Assembly (NCBI GenBank): GCA_965178585.1
Contig: OZ238267.1
Location: 2,914,001-2,978,000 of the forward strand
Direction: 5' to 3'
Length of the DNA: 64,000 nucleotides
Source of the DNA: Marifrigoribacter sp965178585
Lineage (GTDB): Bacteria > Bacteroidota > Bacteroidia > Flavobacteriales > Flavobacteriaceae
In this document: positions 50,622-59,774 of the stretch, piece after piece
Position numbering within the stretch: the first letter of the stretch is position 1
Layout of the letters: each line of letters begins with the position of its first letter
The notes under the pieces: generated by a model
What the model was told of the DNA's origin: nothing
What the model saw: the letters and a program-made list of their open reading frames with translations, nothing else
Database searches by the model: none
Made by a program: the position numbers and the translations under genes

Positions 50622-52469
50622 CTATTCTACAGTAACAGCTTTTGCTAAATTTCTGGGCTGGTCTACATTCCTATCCAACATAAGAGCGATATGATAGGAT
50701 AATAGCTGTAATGGTATGGTAGTTACCAATGGAGAAAGTGTTTCTGGAGTGTTAGGCACTTCCATAATATAATCTGCTAAATCCCTTACAATAGTATCTC
50801 CTTCAGTAACAACTGCAATAATAACACCTTTTCGAGATTTTATTTCTTGAATATTACTTACAACTTTTTCGTAATGATTACTATTTACCGCAATTACAAC
50901 AATAGGCATATGCTCATCAATAAGTGCAATTGGACCATGTTTCATTTCGGCCGCTGGGTAACCCTCAGCATGTATATAAGAGATTTCTTTTAGTTTAAGC
51001 GCACCTTCTAGAGCTACTGGAAAATTATATCCTCTCCCTAAATAAAGAAAATTACTAGCATCTTTAAAAACCTTAGCAATTTCTTCTATATCCTTATTTT
51101 TCTTTAATGCAATTTCAACTTTAGAAGGAATTAACTCTAACTCTCTTAAATGCAATCTGTAATCACTTTGAGAAATCGTACCTTTTACTTTTGCTAGTTT
51201 TAAAGCAATCATAGTAAGTACCGTAATCTGGGTAGTAAATGCTTTTGTTGAAGCAACTCCAATTTCAGGGCCAGCATGAGTATAGGTTCCACTATGGGTA
51301 GCTCTTGAGATAGTTGAACCAACAACATTACAAATACCATATACAAAAGCCCCTTTTTCTTTAGCCAATTTTACAGCTGCTAATGTATCTGCAGTTTCAC
51401 CACTTTGAGAAATTGCTATTACTACATCTTTTTCGGTGATAATTGGATTTCTATATCTAAATTCTGAAGCATATTCAACTTCCACTGGAATTCTTGCCCA
51501 ATCTTCAAAAATATATTCTGCAACTAAGCCCGCATGCCAAGAAGTTCCGCAAGCAACAATAATTATTCTATCCGCATTAATAAACTTTCCAATATAATCT
51601 TCAAGTCCTCCTAATCTAATAATTCCTTTATCTGCAAGTAATCTTCCTCTATAGGTATCCTTTATAACATTAGGTTGTTCGTAAATCTCTTTTAGCATGA
51701 AGTGATCGTAACCTCCTTTTTCAATTTGTTCCAAGTTTAACTGAAGCTCTTGAATATATGGCGCAACAATACTATCGTCCTTAACTTTTCTAATTTTTAT
51801 ATCTCTTCCTAAACGAATAATTGCCATTTCTTCATCTTCAAGATAAATAGCATTATTAGTAAATTCAATAAATGGTGAAGCATCACTAGCAACAAAAAAT
51901 TCATTTTCTCCAATACCTATTGCAAGAGGACTTCCTAGTTTAGCAACTACAATTTCATCAGGTTTGTTTTTATCAAATAGAGCAATCGCATAGGCTCCTA
52001 TTACTTGATTTAAAGCAATTTGAACTGCCTGACCTAACTTAACATCTTCGTTTTTTTTAATATCCTCGATAAGGTTTACTAAAACCTCTGTATCGGTATC
52101 TGAATAAAAAGTATAACCTCTATTAATTAATTCTTTTTTTAATGAAGCATAATTCTCAATAATACCGTTATGAATAATTACCAAGTCTCCACTGTTTGAG
52201 TAATGTGGGTGGGAATTAATATCGTTTGGAATTCCGTGTGTTGCCCAACGTGTATGACCAATACCTAAATTTCCAACAGTAGCCATTTCTTTTGCTACCT
52301 TAGACTCTAGATCAGCTACTTTCCCTTTAGTTTTACAAAGTTGAATGTTAGTTCCATCATATAAAGAAATACCAGCACTATCGTAACCTCTATATTCTAA
52401 TCTTTTTAATCCGTTTAGAATAATAGGATAAGCATCTCTATGTCCAATATAACCAACAATTCCACACAT
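50622..52469 (-). CDS. glmS: Glutamine--fructose-6-phosphate aminotransferase
   Basis: GlmS makes glucosamine-6-phosphate from fructose-6-phosphate and glutamine, the entry to peptidoglycan and LPS amino sugars. The N-terminal glutaminase starts MCGIVGYIGHRDAYPIILNG with Cys2 as nucleophile; two SIS isomerase domains follow, with IIVACGTSWHAGLVAEYIFE, then AISQSGETADTLAAVKLAKE. The C-terminal DQPRNLAKAVTVE is canonical. 615 residues. A glmS ribozyme is not expected in this phylum and none is seen; it follows DUF4270 by 12 bp. Confidence 0.97.
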   Translation of the reverse strand: MCGIVGYIGHRDAYPIILNGLKRLEYRGYDSAGISLYDGTNIQLCKTKGKVADLESKVAKEMATVGNLGIGHTRWATHGIPNDINSHPHYSNSGDLVIIHNGIIENYASLKKELINRGYTFYSDTDTEVLVNLIEDIKKNEDVKLGQAVQIALNQVIGAYAIALFDKNKPDEIVVAKLGSPLAIGIGENEFFVASDASPFIEFTNNAIYLEDEEMAIIRLGRDIKIRKVKDDSIVAPYIQELQLNLEQIEKGGYDHFMLKEIYEQPNVIKDTYRGRLLADKGIIRLGGLEDYIGKFINADRIIIVACGTSWHAGLVAEYIFEDWARIPVEVEYASEFRYRNPIITEKDVVIAISQSGETADTLAAVKLAKEKGAFVYGICNVVGSTISRATHSGTYTHAGPEIGVASTKAFTTQITVLTMIALKLAKVKGTISQSDYRLHLRELELIPSKVEIALKKNKDIEEIAKVFKDASNFLYLGRGYNFPVALEGALKLKEISYIHAEGYPAAEMKHGPIALIDEHMPIVVIAVNSNHYEKVVSNIQEIKSRKGVIIAVVTEGDTIVRDLADYIMEVPNTPETLSPLVTTIPLQLLSYHIALMLDRNVDQPRNLAKAVTVE

Positions 52470-52481
52470 ATTTTTTTGGGT

Positions 52482-54080
52482 TTAATTAGGTTCTGTATAA
52501 TAAATTTCTAAAATCAGTTTTTTATCTTCATTAAATGAATTATTACCATAAAAGACTGTTCCTTCAGGTGAAATCACACCATTTCTTATAGCTTCTTTAA
52601 TGGTAGGTAAATTTTGATTTGGATCTTGCAAGGTGTCTAATTTCTGAAATCCATTTAATAACACGTTTTGAGAAGTCATTAAACCTAAAGATACATTGGT
52701 TGAATCTTTATTAATTAAGTTACTTATATGATGTGTTATATTAATTTTATAAGACACTCCTAAACCGTCACTATCTCTTTCTAATCTCCCCAAATGATTT
52801 GTTATTGCATTAATAGGCTCATCTCCTGAAGTTGGGTCTAAAAAATAGTCTGCTAAAACCCTATTGTCATCGATATTAAATATTGTTATTCTTTCTGGTT
52901 CAGTTTCTCCACCAGTAATTTTACTTTGATCGACATAAAATTTTAAATTTGCATCGTTTATGACCCATTCTTTATCTCGAAGAATCTCTAACTCATCGGC
53001 AACACCATTATCATCAACATCTTCTCCAAAAAGATTAATAACTGTCATTATCCCATCGCCTCCACGAACATACAAACTTTCTTCACCTTCAACCGTATTT
53101 GGAGAATCGATTGCAGAAGCAATTTCTGGAGACAACTCATTATCAAATAAACTTAAATTTACATCTCCAAAATTTAATGAAAAATCACTATAAATAGTAT
53201 CCTTTATTAGTATGTTATTTTCATCTTCAACATAGGTCTCATAATTATAATGAAGTGTAATATTAGCATTTTCTGTATTGAATAAAAAGTAACTCCCGTT
53301 TTCAGTATTAGAAGAAGCTTTAAAATAAACTCCTCTAAAATAATTTTTAAAATTATTGTTATTACTTAACTCTGGCTCTCCTTCCATATCCAATATTTTT
53401 TCTTGGAAAAAATCATTAGGCAAGGGTACTCTTATTCCAGGTCCAAGTTTTGTAATCTCCTCATCATCTCCTTCCCCTTCAGTAAAAACAAATCCTTGGT
53501 TACTTGGGACAAAATCTTCTATCGTGGTTAAATTTTCTCCTAGGAAGTTTTCAAATTCAGGACCTTGATTAGAATAATAATATTGAGGATCTTCAAAATT
53601 GGAATCTGGATCTAAATCTCTTAAAAAATAATTAGACTCATACATTTCAATATTAATAGGACTATCACCATATACCGAATCTAATTCATAAGTAATTACA
53701 TCCTCATCATCTATTGTACTTTCGTTAAAATAGGGTATGTATAAAACAACACTATCTAAAACAACTGGTTTCCCTAAAGTATCAGAAAATATCGGGTAGG
53801 AGGTTTCTAATAATAATTGAGATAAATAATTTACAGTAGACTTCCCAAAAGTTCCATCGTTATAAACCCCTAATTGACTTACTGGAATAATATTAGTTTG
53901 TACAGGCGCTAATTTTCTACTATAGGCAATTACTGTGCTTGTATTATCTAGATTAGCGATAAGGCTATCATCACCAACAATATCACTTCCTATTGTATTA
54001 AAATCTTCCTGACAAGAAATAATTGAAATTATTAAAAATAATAGTGCCCCTAATTTAGGCATAATATTTAGTGTTTTCAT
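52482..54080 (-). CDS. DUF4270 family lipoprotein
   Basis: A 532-residue lipoprotein of the DUF4270 family of Bacteroidota. The lipobox is IISIISC with Cys23 (if ATG 54080 is used; ATG 54062 is equally possible). The mature protein has the repeated beta-sheet rich pattern and conserved VLDSVVLYIPYFNESTIDDE, then aspartate-rich segments such as DSDGLGVSYKINITHHISNL. Function unknown; it is regularly found between the glycogen-synthase-like gene and glmS in flavobacteria, from memory, and may have a link with cell envelope assembly. Positions 54101 and 52482 adjoin both neighbours closely, so all three are likely an operon. Confidence 0.8.
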   Translation of the reverse strand: MKTLNIMPKLGALLFLIISIISCQEDFNTIGSDIVGDDSLIANLDNTSTVIAYSRKLAPVQTNIIPVSQLGVYNDGTFGKSTVNYLSQLLLETSYPIFSDTLGKPVVLDSVVLYIPYFNESTIDDEDVITYELDSVYGDSPINIEMYESNYFLRDLDPDSNFEDPQYYYSNQGPEFENFLGENLTTIEDFVPSNQGFVFTEGEGDDEEITKLGPGIRVPLPNDFFQEKILDMEGEPELSNNNNFKNYFRGVYFKASSNTENGSYFLFNTENANITLHYNYETYVEDENNILIKDTIYSDFSLNFGDVNLSLFDNELSPEIASAIDSPNTVEGEESLYVRGGDGIMTVINLFGEDVDDNGVADELEILRDKEWVINDANLKFYVDQSKITGGETEPERITIFNIDDNRVLADYFLDPTSGDEPINAITNHLGRLERDSDGLGVSYKINITHHISNLINKDSTNVSLGLMTSQNVLLNGFQKLDTLQDPNQNLPTIKEAIRNGVISPEGTVFYGNNSFNEDKKLILEIYYTEPN

Positions 54081-54100
54081 ATAAACTTAAAATGATGTAT

Positions 54101-54910
54101 TTATGATAATACTTTTGAAAGGTAAAAATCTAAATATGCTGGGGAAATTTCTTCTTTTTTATGATACTTTAACATAGGTATTTCAAGTTCTTTAAGATAT
54201 TCCTCTAATTCTTCAGGAATATTTTCTGAACCAGCAATTACAGCATCCGAATTTTTTATAGCAACTTTCATCATATTAATATAATCAGGCTCTTTTAAAT
54301 CTTCTAAATGCTTTTCCTCTATACCATCATACATAAGTTTATTGGTAACCTCAGTATTTAACTTTCCTTTAAATCCCTGACTGTAAACAGATGTAACTAT
54401 TTTACTGTTTTCAAAAAGAGGCTCTTTATCATAATGCTTTTTTAAATATAATGGCAGAAATGAAGCTAACCATCCATGTACATGAATAATATCTGGAGAC
54501 CAATTTAATTTCTTAACGGTTTCTATAACCCCTTTTGCAAAGAAAATAGCTCTTTCATCATTGTCATCAAATAATTTTCCATCTTCATCTGCATAGGTAG
54601 CTTTTCTTTTAAAGTAATCTTCATTATCAATAAAGTATACTTGCATACGTTCTTTTGGGATAGACGCTACTTTTATAATAAGTGGTACATCCATATCGTT
54701 AATTACCAAATTCATTCCTGATAATCTAATAACTTCGTGAAGTTGGTGTCTACGCTCGTTGATGTTTCCGTAACGTGGCATAAATATTCTTATTTGTCCT
54801 TTATTACTATTAACCATCCGAGGTGCTTCAAACGACATTGAAGAAATCTCTGTTTCAGGTAAGTAAGGTATTACTTCTGAAGACACATATAAGATCCTTT
54901 TATCTTTCAT
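54101..54910 (-). CDS. Glycogen/starch synthase N-terminal (GT5) domain protein
   Basis: A 269-residue protein resembling only the N-terminal half of glycogen synthase: RILYVSSEVIPYLPETEISS and GQIRIFMPRYGNINERRHQL, then DIIHVHGWLASFLPLYLKKH. The second half, carrying the nucleotide-sugar-binding site of the GT-B fold, is missing, so a standard ADP-glucose transfer is unlikely. The KTGGL motif of starch synthases at the N-terminus is replaced by ETEIS. Short GT5-only proteins beside panC and DUF4270 recur in flavobacteria, so this is a stable family rather than a truncation, but its role is unknown. Divergent from panC. Confidence 0.8.
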   Translation of the reverse strand: MKDKRILYVSSEVIPYLPETEISSMSFEAPRMVNSNKGQIRIFMPRYGNINERRHQLHEVIRLSGMNLVINDMDVPLIIKVASIPKERMQVYFIDNEDYFKRKATYADEDGKLFDDNDERAIFFAKGVIETVKKLNWSPDIIHVHGWLASFLPLYLKKHYDKEPLFENSKIVTSVYSQGFKGKLNTEVTNKLMYDGIEEKHLEDLKEPDYINMMKVAIKNSDAVIAGSENIPEELEEYLKELEIPMLKYHKKEEISPAYLDFYLSKVLS

Positions 54911-54941
54911 AAAATTTTTTTTCGAGGTGCGTAAAACGATG

Positions 54942-54949
54942 CAAAATTA
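54942..54949 (-). promoter_or_regulatory. -7 promoter element of the GT5-domain gene operon
   Basis: TAATTTTG on the minus strand matches TAnnTTTG, 31 bp before the ATG at 54910. No clear -33 element. Confidence 0.45.
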
Positions 54950-55008
54950 CGAAATTTTATGCAGACTGACTTTAATATATTATTTTTACTGCCTTAATAT
55001 TTTTCTAT

Positions 55009-55857
55009 ATGAAAATACACGACTCAAGTGTCTCAATAAAAAATACGCTTTCTTCATTTTTAAAAGACTGTAAAAAAATTGGCTTTGTACCAACTATGGG
55101 TGCTTTACATGAAGGTCATGTTTCACTAGTTGAACAAGCTAGTAAAGAAAATGATTGTGTGGTAGTGAGTATATTTGTAAATCCAACACAATTTGATAAC
55201 CCTAACGATCTTAAAAAATATCCGCGAACCATGGAGAGTGACATTGCTCTTTTAGAAAATATTTCTGAAAATATTTTTGTTTTCTCACCAGATGCTTCAG
55301 ATTTATACGATCGAAATGTAAAATCTAAAAGTTACAATTATAAGGGTATTGAAAATGAAATGGAAGGCAAGCATCGAGACGGTCATTTTGATGGTGTAGG
55401 AACTGTTTTAGATCTCTTTTTTAGAATTATAAAACCTAATAATGCTTATTTTGGAGAAAAAGATTTTCAGCAATTACAAATTGTAAAAAAATTAGTTGAA
55501 ATTGAAAAACTCCCTGTAAATATTGTTGGCTGCCCTATAGTTAGAGAAAGAAGTGGGCTTGCTATGAGCTCAAGAAATAAACGTTTAAATGCCAAACAAT
55601 TAGACGAAGCAACCTTAATTCATAAAACACTTTTAAAAGTAAAGAAGAATTTTAACGACTTAAGTATTTCAAAACTCAATCAATTAGTTGAAAAGGAATT
55701 TAATAACCGTCCAAATTTAGAATTAGAATATTTTGAAATAGCCAATACCGAAACATTAAAAACTTCCGTCTACAAGAGCAAGAAAAAAAAGTATCGAGTA
55801 TTTATCGCTTGCTTTATAGGAGGGGTTAGACTTATAGATAATATGGCTTTAAATTAA
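55009..55857 (+). CDS. panC: Pantothenate synthetase
   Basis: PanC joins pantoate and beta-alanine with ATP to give pantothenate. KIGFVPTMGALHEGHVSLVE is the HIGH-type nucleotide-binding motif at about residues 22-41; VVSIFVNPTQFDNPNDLKKY, the GHFDGVGTVLDLFFRIIKPN stretch and FGEKDFQQLQIVKKLVEI with the REESGLAMSSRN-like RERSGLAMSSRNKRL are all present. 282 residues is full length. Followed at 12 bp by panD, forming a two-step pantothenate operon. Confidence 0.97.
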   Translation: MKIHDSSVSIKNTLSSFLKDCKKIGFVPTMGALHEGHVSLVEQASKENDCVVVSIFVNPTQFDNPNDLKKYPRTMESDIALLENISENIFVFSPDASDLYDRNVKSKSYNYKGIENEMEGKHRDGHFDGVGTVLDLFFRIIKPNNAYFGEKDFQQLQIVKKLVEIEKLPVNIVGCPIVRERSGLAMSSRNKRLNAKQLDEATLIHKTLLKVKKNFNDLSISKLNQLVEKEFNNRPNLELEYFEIANTETLKTSVYKSKKKKYRVFIACFIGGVRLIDNMALN

Positions 55858-55869
55858 TATCTTTGCCCC

Positions 55870-56220
55870 ATGCAAATACACGTAGTAAAATCAAAAATAC
55901 ATAGAGTAAAGGTAACCGGAGCAGACCTTAATTATATTGGAAGTATCACCATTGATGAAGATTTAATGGATGCCGCAAATATTATTGAAGGTGAAAAAGT
56001 GCAAATTGTAAACAACAATAATGGTGAGCGATTGGAAACTTATGCCATTCCTGGGCCTAGAAATAGTGGGGAAATTACATTAAATGGTGCAGCAGCTAGA
56101 AAAGTAGCTCCTGGAGATATCTTGATATTAATTACGTATGCAATGATGTCTATTGAAGATGCGAAAAACTTTAAACCTTCTCTAGTTTTTCCAAACGAAG
56201 AAAACAACTTACTTACTTAG
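55870..56220 (+). CDS. panD: Aspartate 1-decarboxylase
   Basis: PanD makes beta-alanine from aspartate for pantothenate synthesis and is a pyruvoyl enzyme made by self-cleavage. The cleavage site is Gly24-Ser25 in LNYIGSITIDEDLMDAANII. YAIPGPRNSGEITLNGAAAR and VAPGDILILITYAMMSIEDA are canonical. 116 residues. It directly follows panC; the next gene begins 1 bp after its stop. Confidence 0.97.
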   Translation: MQIHVVKSKIHRVKVTGADLNYIGSITIDEDLMDAANIIEGEKVQIVNNNNGERLETYAIPGPRNSGEITLNGAAARKVAPGDILILITYAMMSIEDAKNFKPSLVFPNEENNLLT

Positions 56221-56221
56221 T

Positions 56222-57184
56222 TTGAATAAAAAACTGATAACCTTTTTGAAAATTGCCATACCTCTAGGTCTTGGTATTTTTTTAATCTATTATTCCTATT
56301 CAAAATTTACTCCTCAACAATTGGAGGAAATCTCTCTTTATTTTAAAAAAGCAGATTATTGGTTTGTAATTCTATCAGTGTTTTTTAGTTTATCTAGTCA
56401 CATTTCAAGAGCTTATCGATGGAATTTTATGCTAGAACCCTTAGGATTTAAACCTAAAATTCTAAATAATTTTATGGCCGTTTATGTAGCTTATCTTATG
56501 AATATTTTTATTCCTAAAAGTGGTGAAGTTTCAAGAGCAGTCATCATTAATAAATACGAAGATGTGCCTTTTGACAAGGCTTTTGGAACTATTATATCTG
56601 AAAGAGTTATAGACGTAATTTTCTTATTTGGTTTTACAGCCATCGCTTTATTACTTCAGTTTGAAAAACTATCTGAGTTTTTATTAGGTGTAATGCCCAT
56701 TAATACCATCTATAAACTTATAGGAATTGCTACAATTTTTTTAGTACTAATTCTTTTGATTTTAAAATTTTCAAAGTCTTCTATTGTAAAAAAAATAATG
56801 CAGTTTTTTTCAGGTTTAAAAGAAGGAGTTTTAAGCATCCTCAAAATGAAAAAAAAGGGACCATTTATTATTCATTCATTTTTAATTTGGGGCTTGTATT
56901 TGTTATCTTTTTATACTGCAACATACGCATTACCTGAAACATCGGGAATTGCTTTTTCAACCTTAATCATCACCTTTGTAGTGGGTAGCTTTTCTTTTGC
57001 ATTTACCAATAGTGGTTTTGGCTCATATCCTTTTTTTGTAGCTGGAATTTTAGCGATTTTTGGTATTCCTGAAACTGTAGGAACTGCTTTTGGATGGATT
57101 GTTTGGACTTCAAGTATTGCATCTATTGTGTTTTTTGGAGGGCTATCATTATTAATACTTCCATTTTACAATAAAGAAAAATAA
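56222..57184 (+). CDS. LPG synthase/flippase-like transmembrane protein
   Basis: A 320-residue inner-membrane protein with seven or eight helices, of the lysylphosphatidylglycerol synthase transmembrane (UPF0104, YbhN/AglD-like) family. SHISRAYRWNFMLEPLGFKP and MNIFIPKSGEVSRAVIINKY (with the conserved RxGE-like turn), then FGTIISERVIDVIFLFGFTA, are the characteristic blocks. The soluble acyl/aminoacyl transferase half of MprF is absent, so a lipid flippase or glycolipid role is possible. The start is TTG 56222 (MNKKLITFLKIAIPLG), 1 bp after the panD stop; no in-frame ATG precedes. Confidence 0.8.
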   Translation: MNKKLITFLKIAIPLGLGIFLIYYSYSKFTPQQLEEISLYFKKADYWFVILSVFFSLSSHISRAYRWNFMLEPLGFKPKILNNFMAVYVAYLMNIFIPKSGEVSRAVIINKYEDVPFDKAFGTIISERVIDVIFLFGFTAIALLLQFEKLSEFLLGVMPINTIYKLIGIATIFLVLILLILKFSKSSIVKKIMQFFSGLKEGVLSILKMKKKGPFIIHSFLIWGLYLLSFYTATYALPETSGIAFSTLIITFVVGSFSFAFTNSGFGSYPFFVAGILAIFGIPETVGTAFGWIVWTSSIASIVFFGGLSLLILPFYNKEK

Positions 57185-57257
57185 TCACTTTTTTTACATT
57201 CTGAAAAATATATCATTTATAAAAATCGTTATCTTTCAGCATTAAAATAATTTTTTT

Positions 57258-58412
57258 ATGAAGAATTTAATAGTACTCGTTTTATGTTTGTTTTTTGGAT
57301 TCTCAGGAATCTCTCAATCCCAAATTATTTATGAAGAAATTCAATCTACAAAACTCGATGCTTCAAGAAGATTAAAAATCCAACTTCCACGAGATTATGA
57401 AGAGAATACAGAAAAGGTATATCCCATTATAATTGTCTTAGATGCTAATTATTTATTTGAACCCGTTGCCGGAAATGTAGATTACTTTAGTTATTGGGAA
57501 GATATGCCAGAATCTATAGTAGTTGGTATTATGCAAGGAAATAAACGTTATGACGATTGTAATTATGATAGTACTGAGTTTATGCCTGATGGAACTGGTG
57601 CCGATTTTTTTGAATTTATTGGACTTGAATTGATCCCTTATATTGACAGCAAATATCGTACAGCAAAATTTACCATTGCAATCGGTCATGATTTTACAGC
57701 AAATTTTATTAACTATTATCTTTTTAAGGACCCGCCAATGTTTAATGGATACATCTCTTTAAGTCCAGATTTAGCACCTCTTATGGATGAACGTTTACCA
57801 GAAAGAATTCCTCAAATACAAACTAAAACATTTTATTATTTAGCAACTGGATCTGACGACATACAAGATTTAAGAGAAATTACTGAAATGTTAGATGCCT
57901 CTCTAAAAGGATTGAAAAGTGACAACTTTGATTATAACTTTGATAATTTTGAAGGTGCAACTCATTATTCGTTGGTAGCAAGAGCCATCCCTTCGGCTTT
58001 GGAGAAAATGTTTTCTGTATATCGCCCTATTAGTAAAGAAGAGTACACCAATGTTCTTTTAAAACTAAATACTCCCATACATTTATATTTAACCGATAAA
58101 TACGCTACTATTAAAGATCTTTTTGGGCTAAGTAATCCTATTCGGGAAAACGATTATATCGCTACTTTTAAAGCAGCAGAAAAAAAGAAACAATGGGAAT
58201 CATTAAGAGAAATTGCAACTTTAGCAAAAAAGCAATATCCAGATACCGTATTAGGAGATTTCTATTTGGCGCGTTATTACGAAGAAACTGGTGAAGCTAA
58301 AAAAGCAATGAGAATATACCAAGGAGCATATGATAAAGAAGAAGTAGATTTTATAACGATTGATCTAATGCTTGAAAGAGCTGATAAAATCAAAGAAGAC
58401 TTCGGGTATTAA
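57258..58412 (+). CDS. Exported alpha/beta-hydrolase-fold protein lacking the nucleophile serine
   Basis: A 384-residue protein with signal peptide (1-20, ending GISQ), an esterase-D/IroE-like alpha/beta-hydrolase domain (about 25-255) and a C-terminal helical TPR-like tail (about 295-375). RRLKIQLPRDYEENTEKVYP and YPIIIVLDANYLFEP are typical of the Esterase_PHB/Fes-type family. The nucleophile elbow should be GxSxG but reads GHDFT at residues 143-147, with Asp145 in the place of Ser, so esterase activity by the usual mechanism is doubtful. It is 1 bp overlapped by the radA start (stop and ATG share a base). Confidence 0.75.
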   Translation: MKNLIVLVLCLFFGFSGISQSQIIYEEIQSTKLDASRRLKIQLPRDYEENTEKVYPIIIVLDANYLFEPVAGNVDYFSYWEDMPESIVVGIMQGNKRYDDCNYDSTEFMPDGTGADFFEFIGLELIPYIDSKYRTAKFTIAIGHDFTANFINYYLFKDPPMFNGYISLSPDLAPLMDERLPERIPQIQTKTFYYLATGSDDIQDLREITEMLDASLKGLKSDNFDYNFDNFEGATHYSLVARAIPSALEKMFSVYRPISKEEYTNVLLKLNTPIHLYLTDKYATIKDLFGLSNPIRENDYIATFKAAEKKKQWESLREIATLAKKQYPDTVLGDFYLARYYEETGEAKKAMRIYQGAYDKEEVDFITIDLMLERADKIKEDFGY

Positions 58413-59773
58413 TGGCTAAAATAAAAACCTCATTTTTCTGTCAGAATTGTGGAACCTCCTTTTCTAAATGGCAAGGACAATGTTCTGCTTGTAAAGAATG
58501 GAATACCATTGCTGAAGAAGTCATCCAAAAAGCAGAAAAAGTAAGTTGGCAAGTATCCAAAACGACTTCAAAGAGAGTTTCAAAACCTCAAAAAATAAAT
58601 GAAATCTCTACTACTTCTGAAGCTAGACTCAATACCAAAAACAAAGAGTTAAATAGAGTTTTAGGTGGTGGATTGGTTCCTGGATCACTGACGCTTTTAG
58701 GAGGAGAACCTGGAATTGGAAAAAGTACCTTAATGCTTCAGATTGCCTTGCAGTTACCCTATAAAACCTTATATGTTTCAGGTGAAGAAAGTGCGCAGCA
58801 GATTAAAATGAGAGCAGAACGGATTCATCCCAATTCTGAACATTGTTATATTTTAACGGAGACTAAAACACAGAATATCTTTTCTCAAATAGCAGAATTG
58901 AATCCTGATATTGTGGTCATAGATTCTATACAAACTCTACACACCGATTATATTGAAAGCAGTCCCGGTAGCATTTCGCAAATTAGAGAAACCACCACAG
59001 AGCTTATAAAATTTGCAAAAGAAACCAATACTCCAGTCGTGTTAATCGGTCATATTACCAAAGATGGAAATATTGCAGGTCCAAAAATCTTGGAACATAT
59101 GGTGGATACGGTTTTACAATTTGAAGGAGACCGTAATCATGTGTATAGAATATTGCGATCTCAAAAAAACAGATTTGGTTCTACCAATGAGCTAGGAATC
59201 TATGAAATGCAAGGAAACGGATTGCGAGAAGTGAGCAACCCTTCCGAAATATTAATTTCAAAAAATGAGGAAGAACTTAGCGGAACAGCCATTTCTGCAA
59301 CCTTAGAAGGAATGCGCCCTTTAATGATCGAAATACAAGCCTTGGTAAGTACAGCAGTTTATGGAACACCTCAACGTAGTGCCACAGGATATAATGCCAA
59401 ACGGCTGAATATGATTTTAGCAGTTCTTGAAAAACGAGCGGGTTTTAAATTGGGCGCTAAAGATGTATTTTTAAATATTACTGGAGGAATTACCGTGGAC
59501 GATCCAGCAATTGACCTAGCAGTAGTAGCAGCAGTATTATCTTCTAATATTGACATCGCTATTGAAAAATCGATGTGTTTTGCTGCTGAAATTGGATTGG
59601 CAGGAGAAGTAAGACCTGTAACAAGAGTGGATCAACGAATTTCTGAAGCTGAAAAATTAGGATTTAAATCTATTGTGATTTCTAAATATTGTAAAATCCC
59701 AAAAACCAATTATACTATTAACATCATAAAATTAGCTAAGGTTCATGATTTGGTTAAGCATTTGTTTGGGTAA
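58412..59773 (+). CDS. radA: DNA repair protein RadA
   Basis: RadA is a RecA-like helicase that processes recombination intermediates. It has an N-terminal C4 zinc finger (CQNCGTSFSKWQGQCSACKE, residues 9-28), a RecA-type core with Walker A GGEPGIGKST at about residues 94-103 and the RadA-specific KNRFGSTNELGIYEMQG, and a C-terminal Lon-protease-like domain (about 275-453, with ALVSTAVYGTPQRSATGYNA) that lacks a catalytic serine/lysine pair. 453 residues is full length. Its stop is 1 bp from the end of the convergent LRR gene. Confidence 0.97.
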   Translation: MAKIKTSFFCQNCGTSFSKWQGQCSACKEWNTIAEEVIQKAEKVSWQVSKTTSKRVSKPQKINEISTTSEARLNTKNKELNRVLGGGLVPGSLTLLGGEPGIGKSTLMLQIALQLPYKTLYVSGEESAQQIKMRAERIHPNSEHCYILTETKTQNIFSQIAELNPDIVVIDSIQTLHTDYIESSPGSISQIRETTTELIKFAKETNTPVVLIGHITKDGNIAGPKILEHMVDTVLQFEGDRNHVYRILRSQKNRFGSTNELGIYEMQGNGLREVSNPSEILISKNEEELSGTAISATLEGMRPLMIEIQALVSTAVYGTPQRSATGYNAKRLNMILAVLEKRAGFKLGAKDVFLNITGGITVDDPAIDLAVVAAVLSSNIDIAIEKSMCFAAEIGLAGEVRPVTRVDQRISEAEKLGFKSIVISKYCKIPKTNYTINIIKLAKVHDLVKHLFG

Positions 59774-59774
59774 T

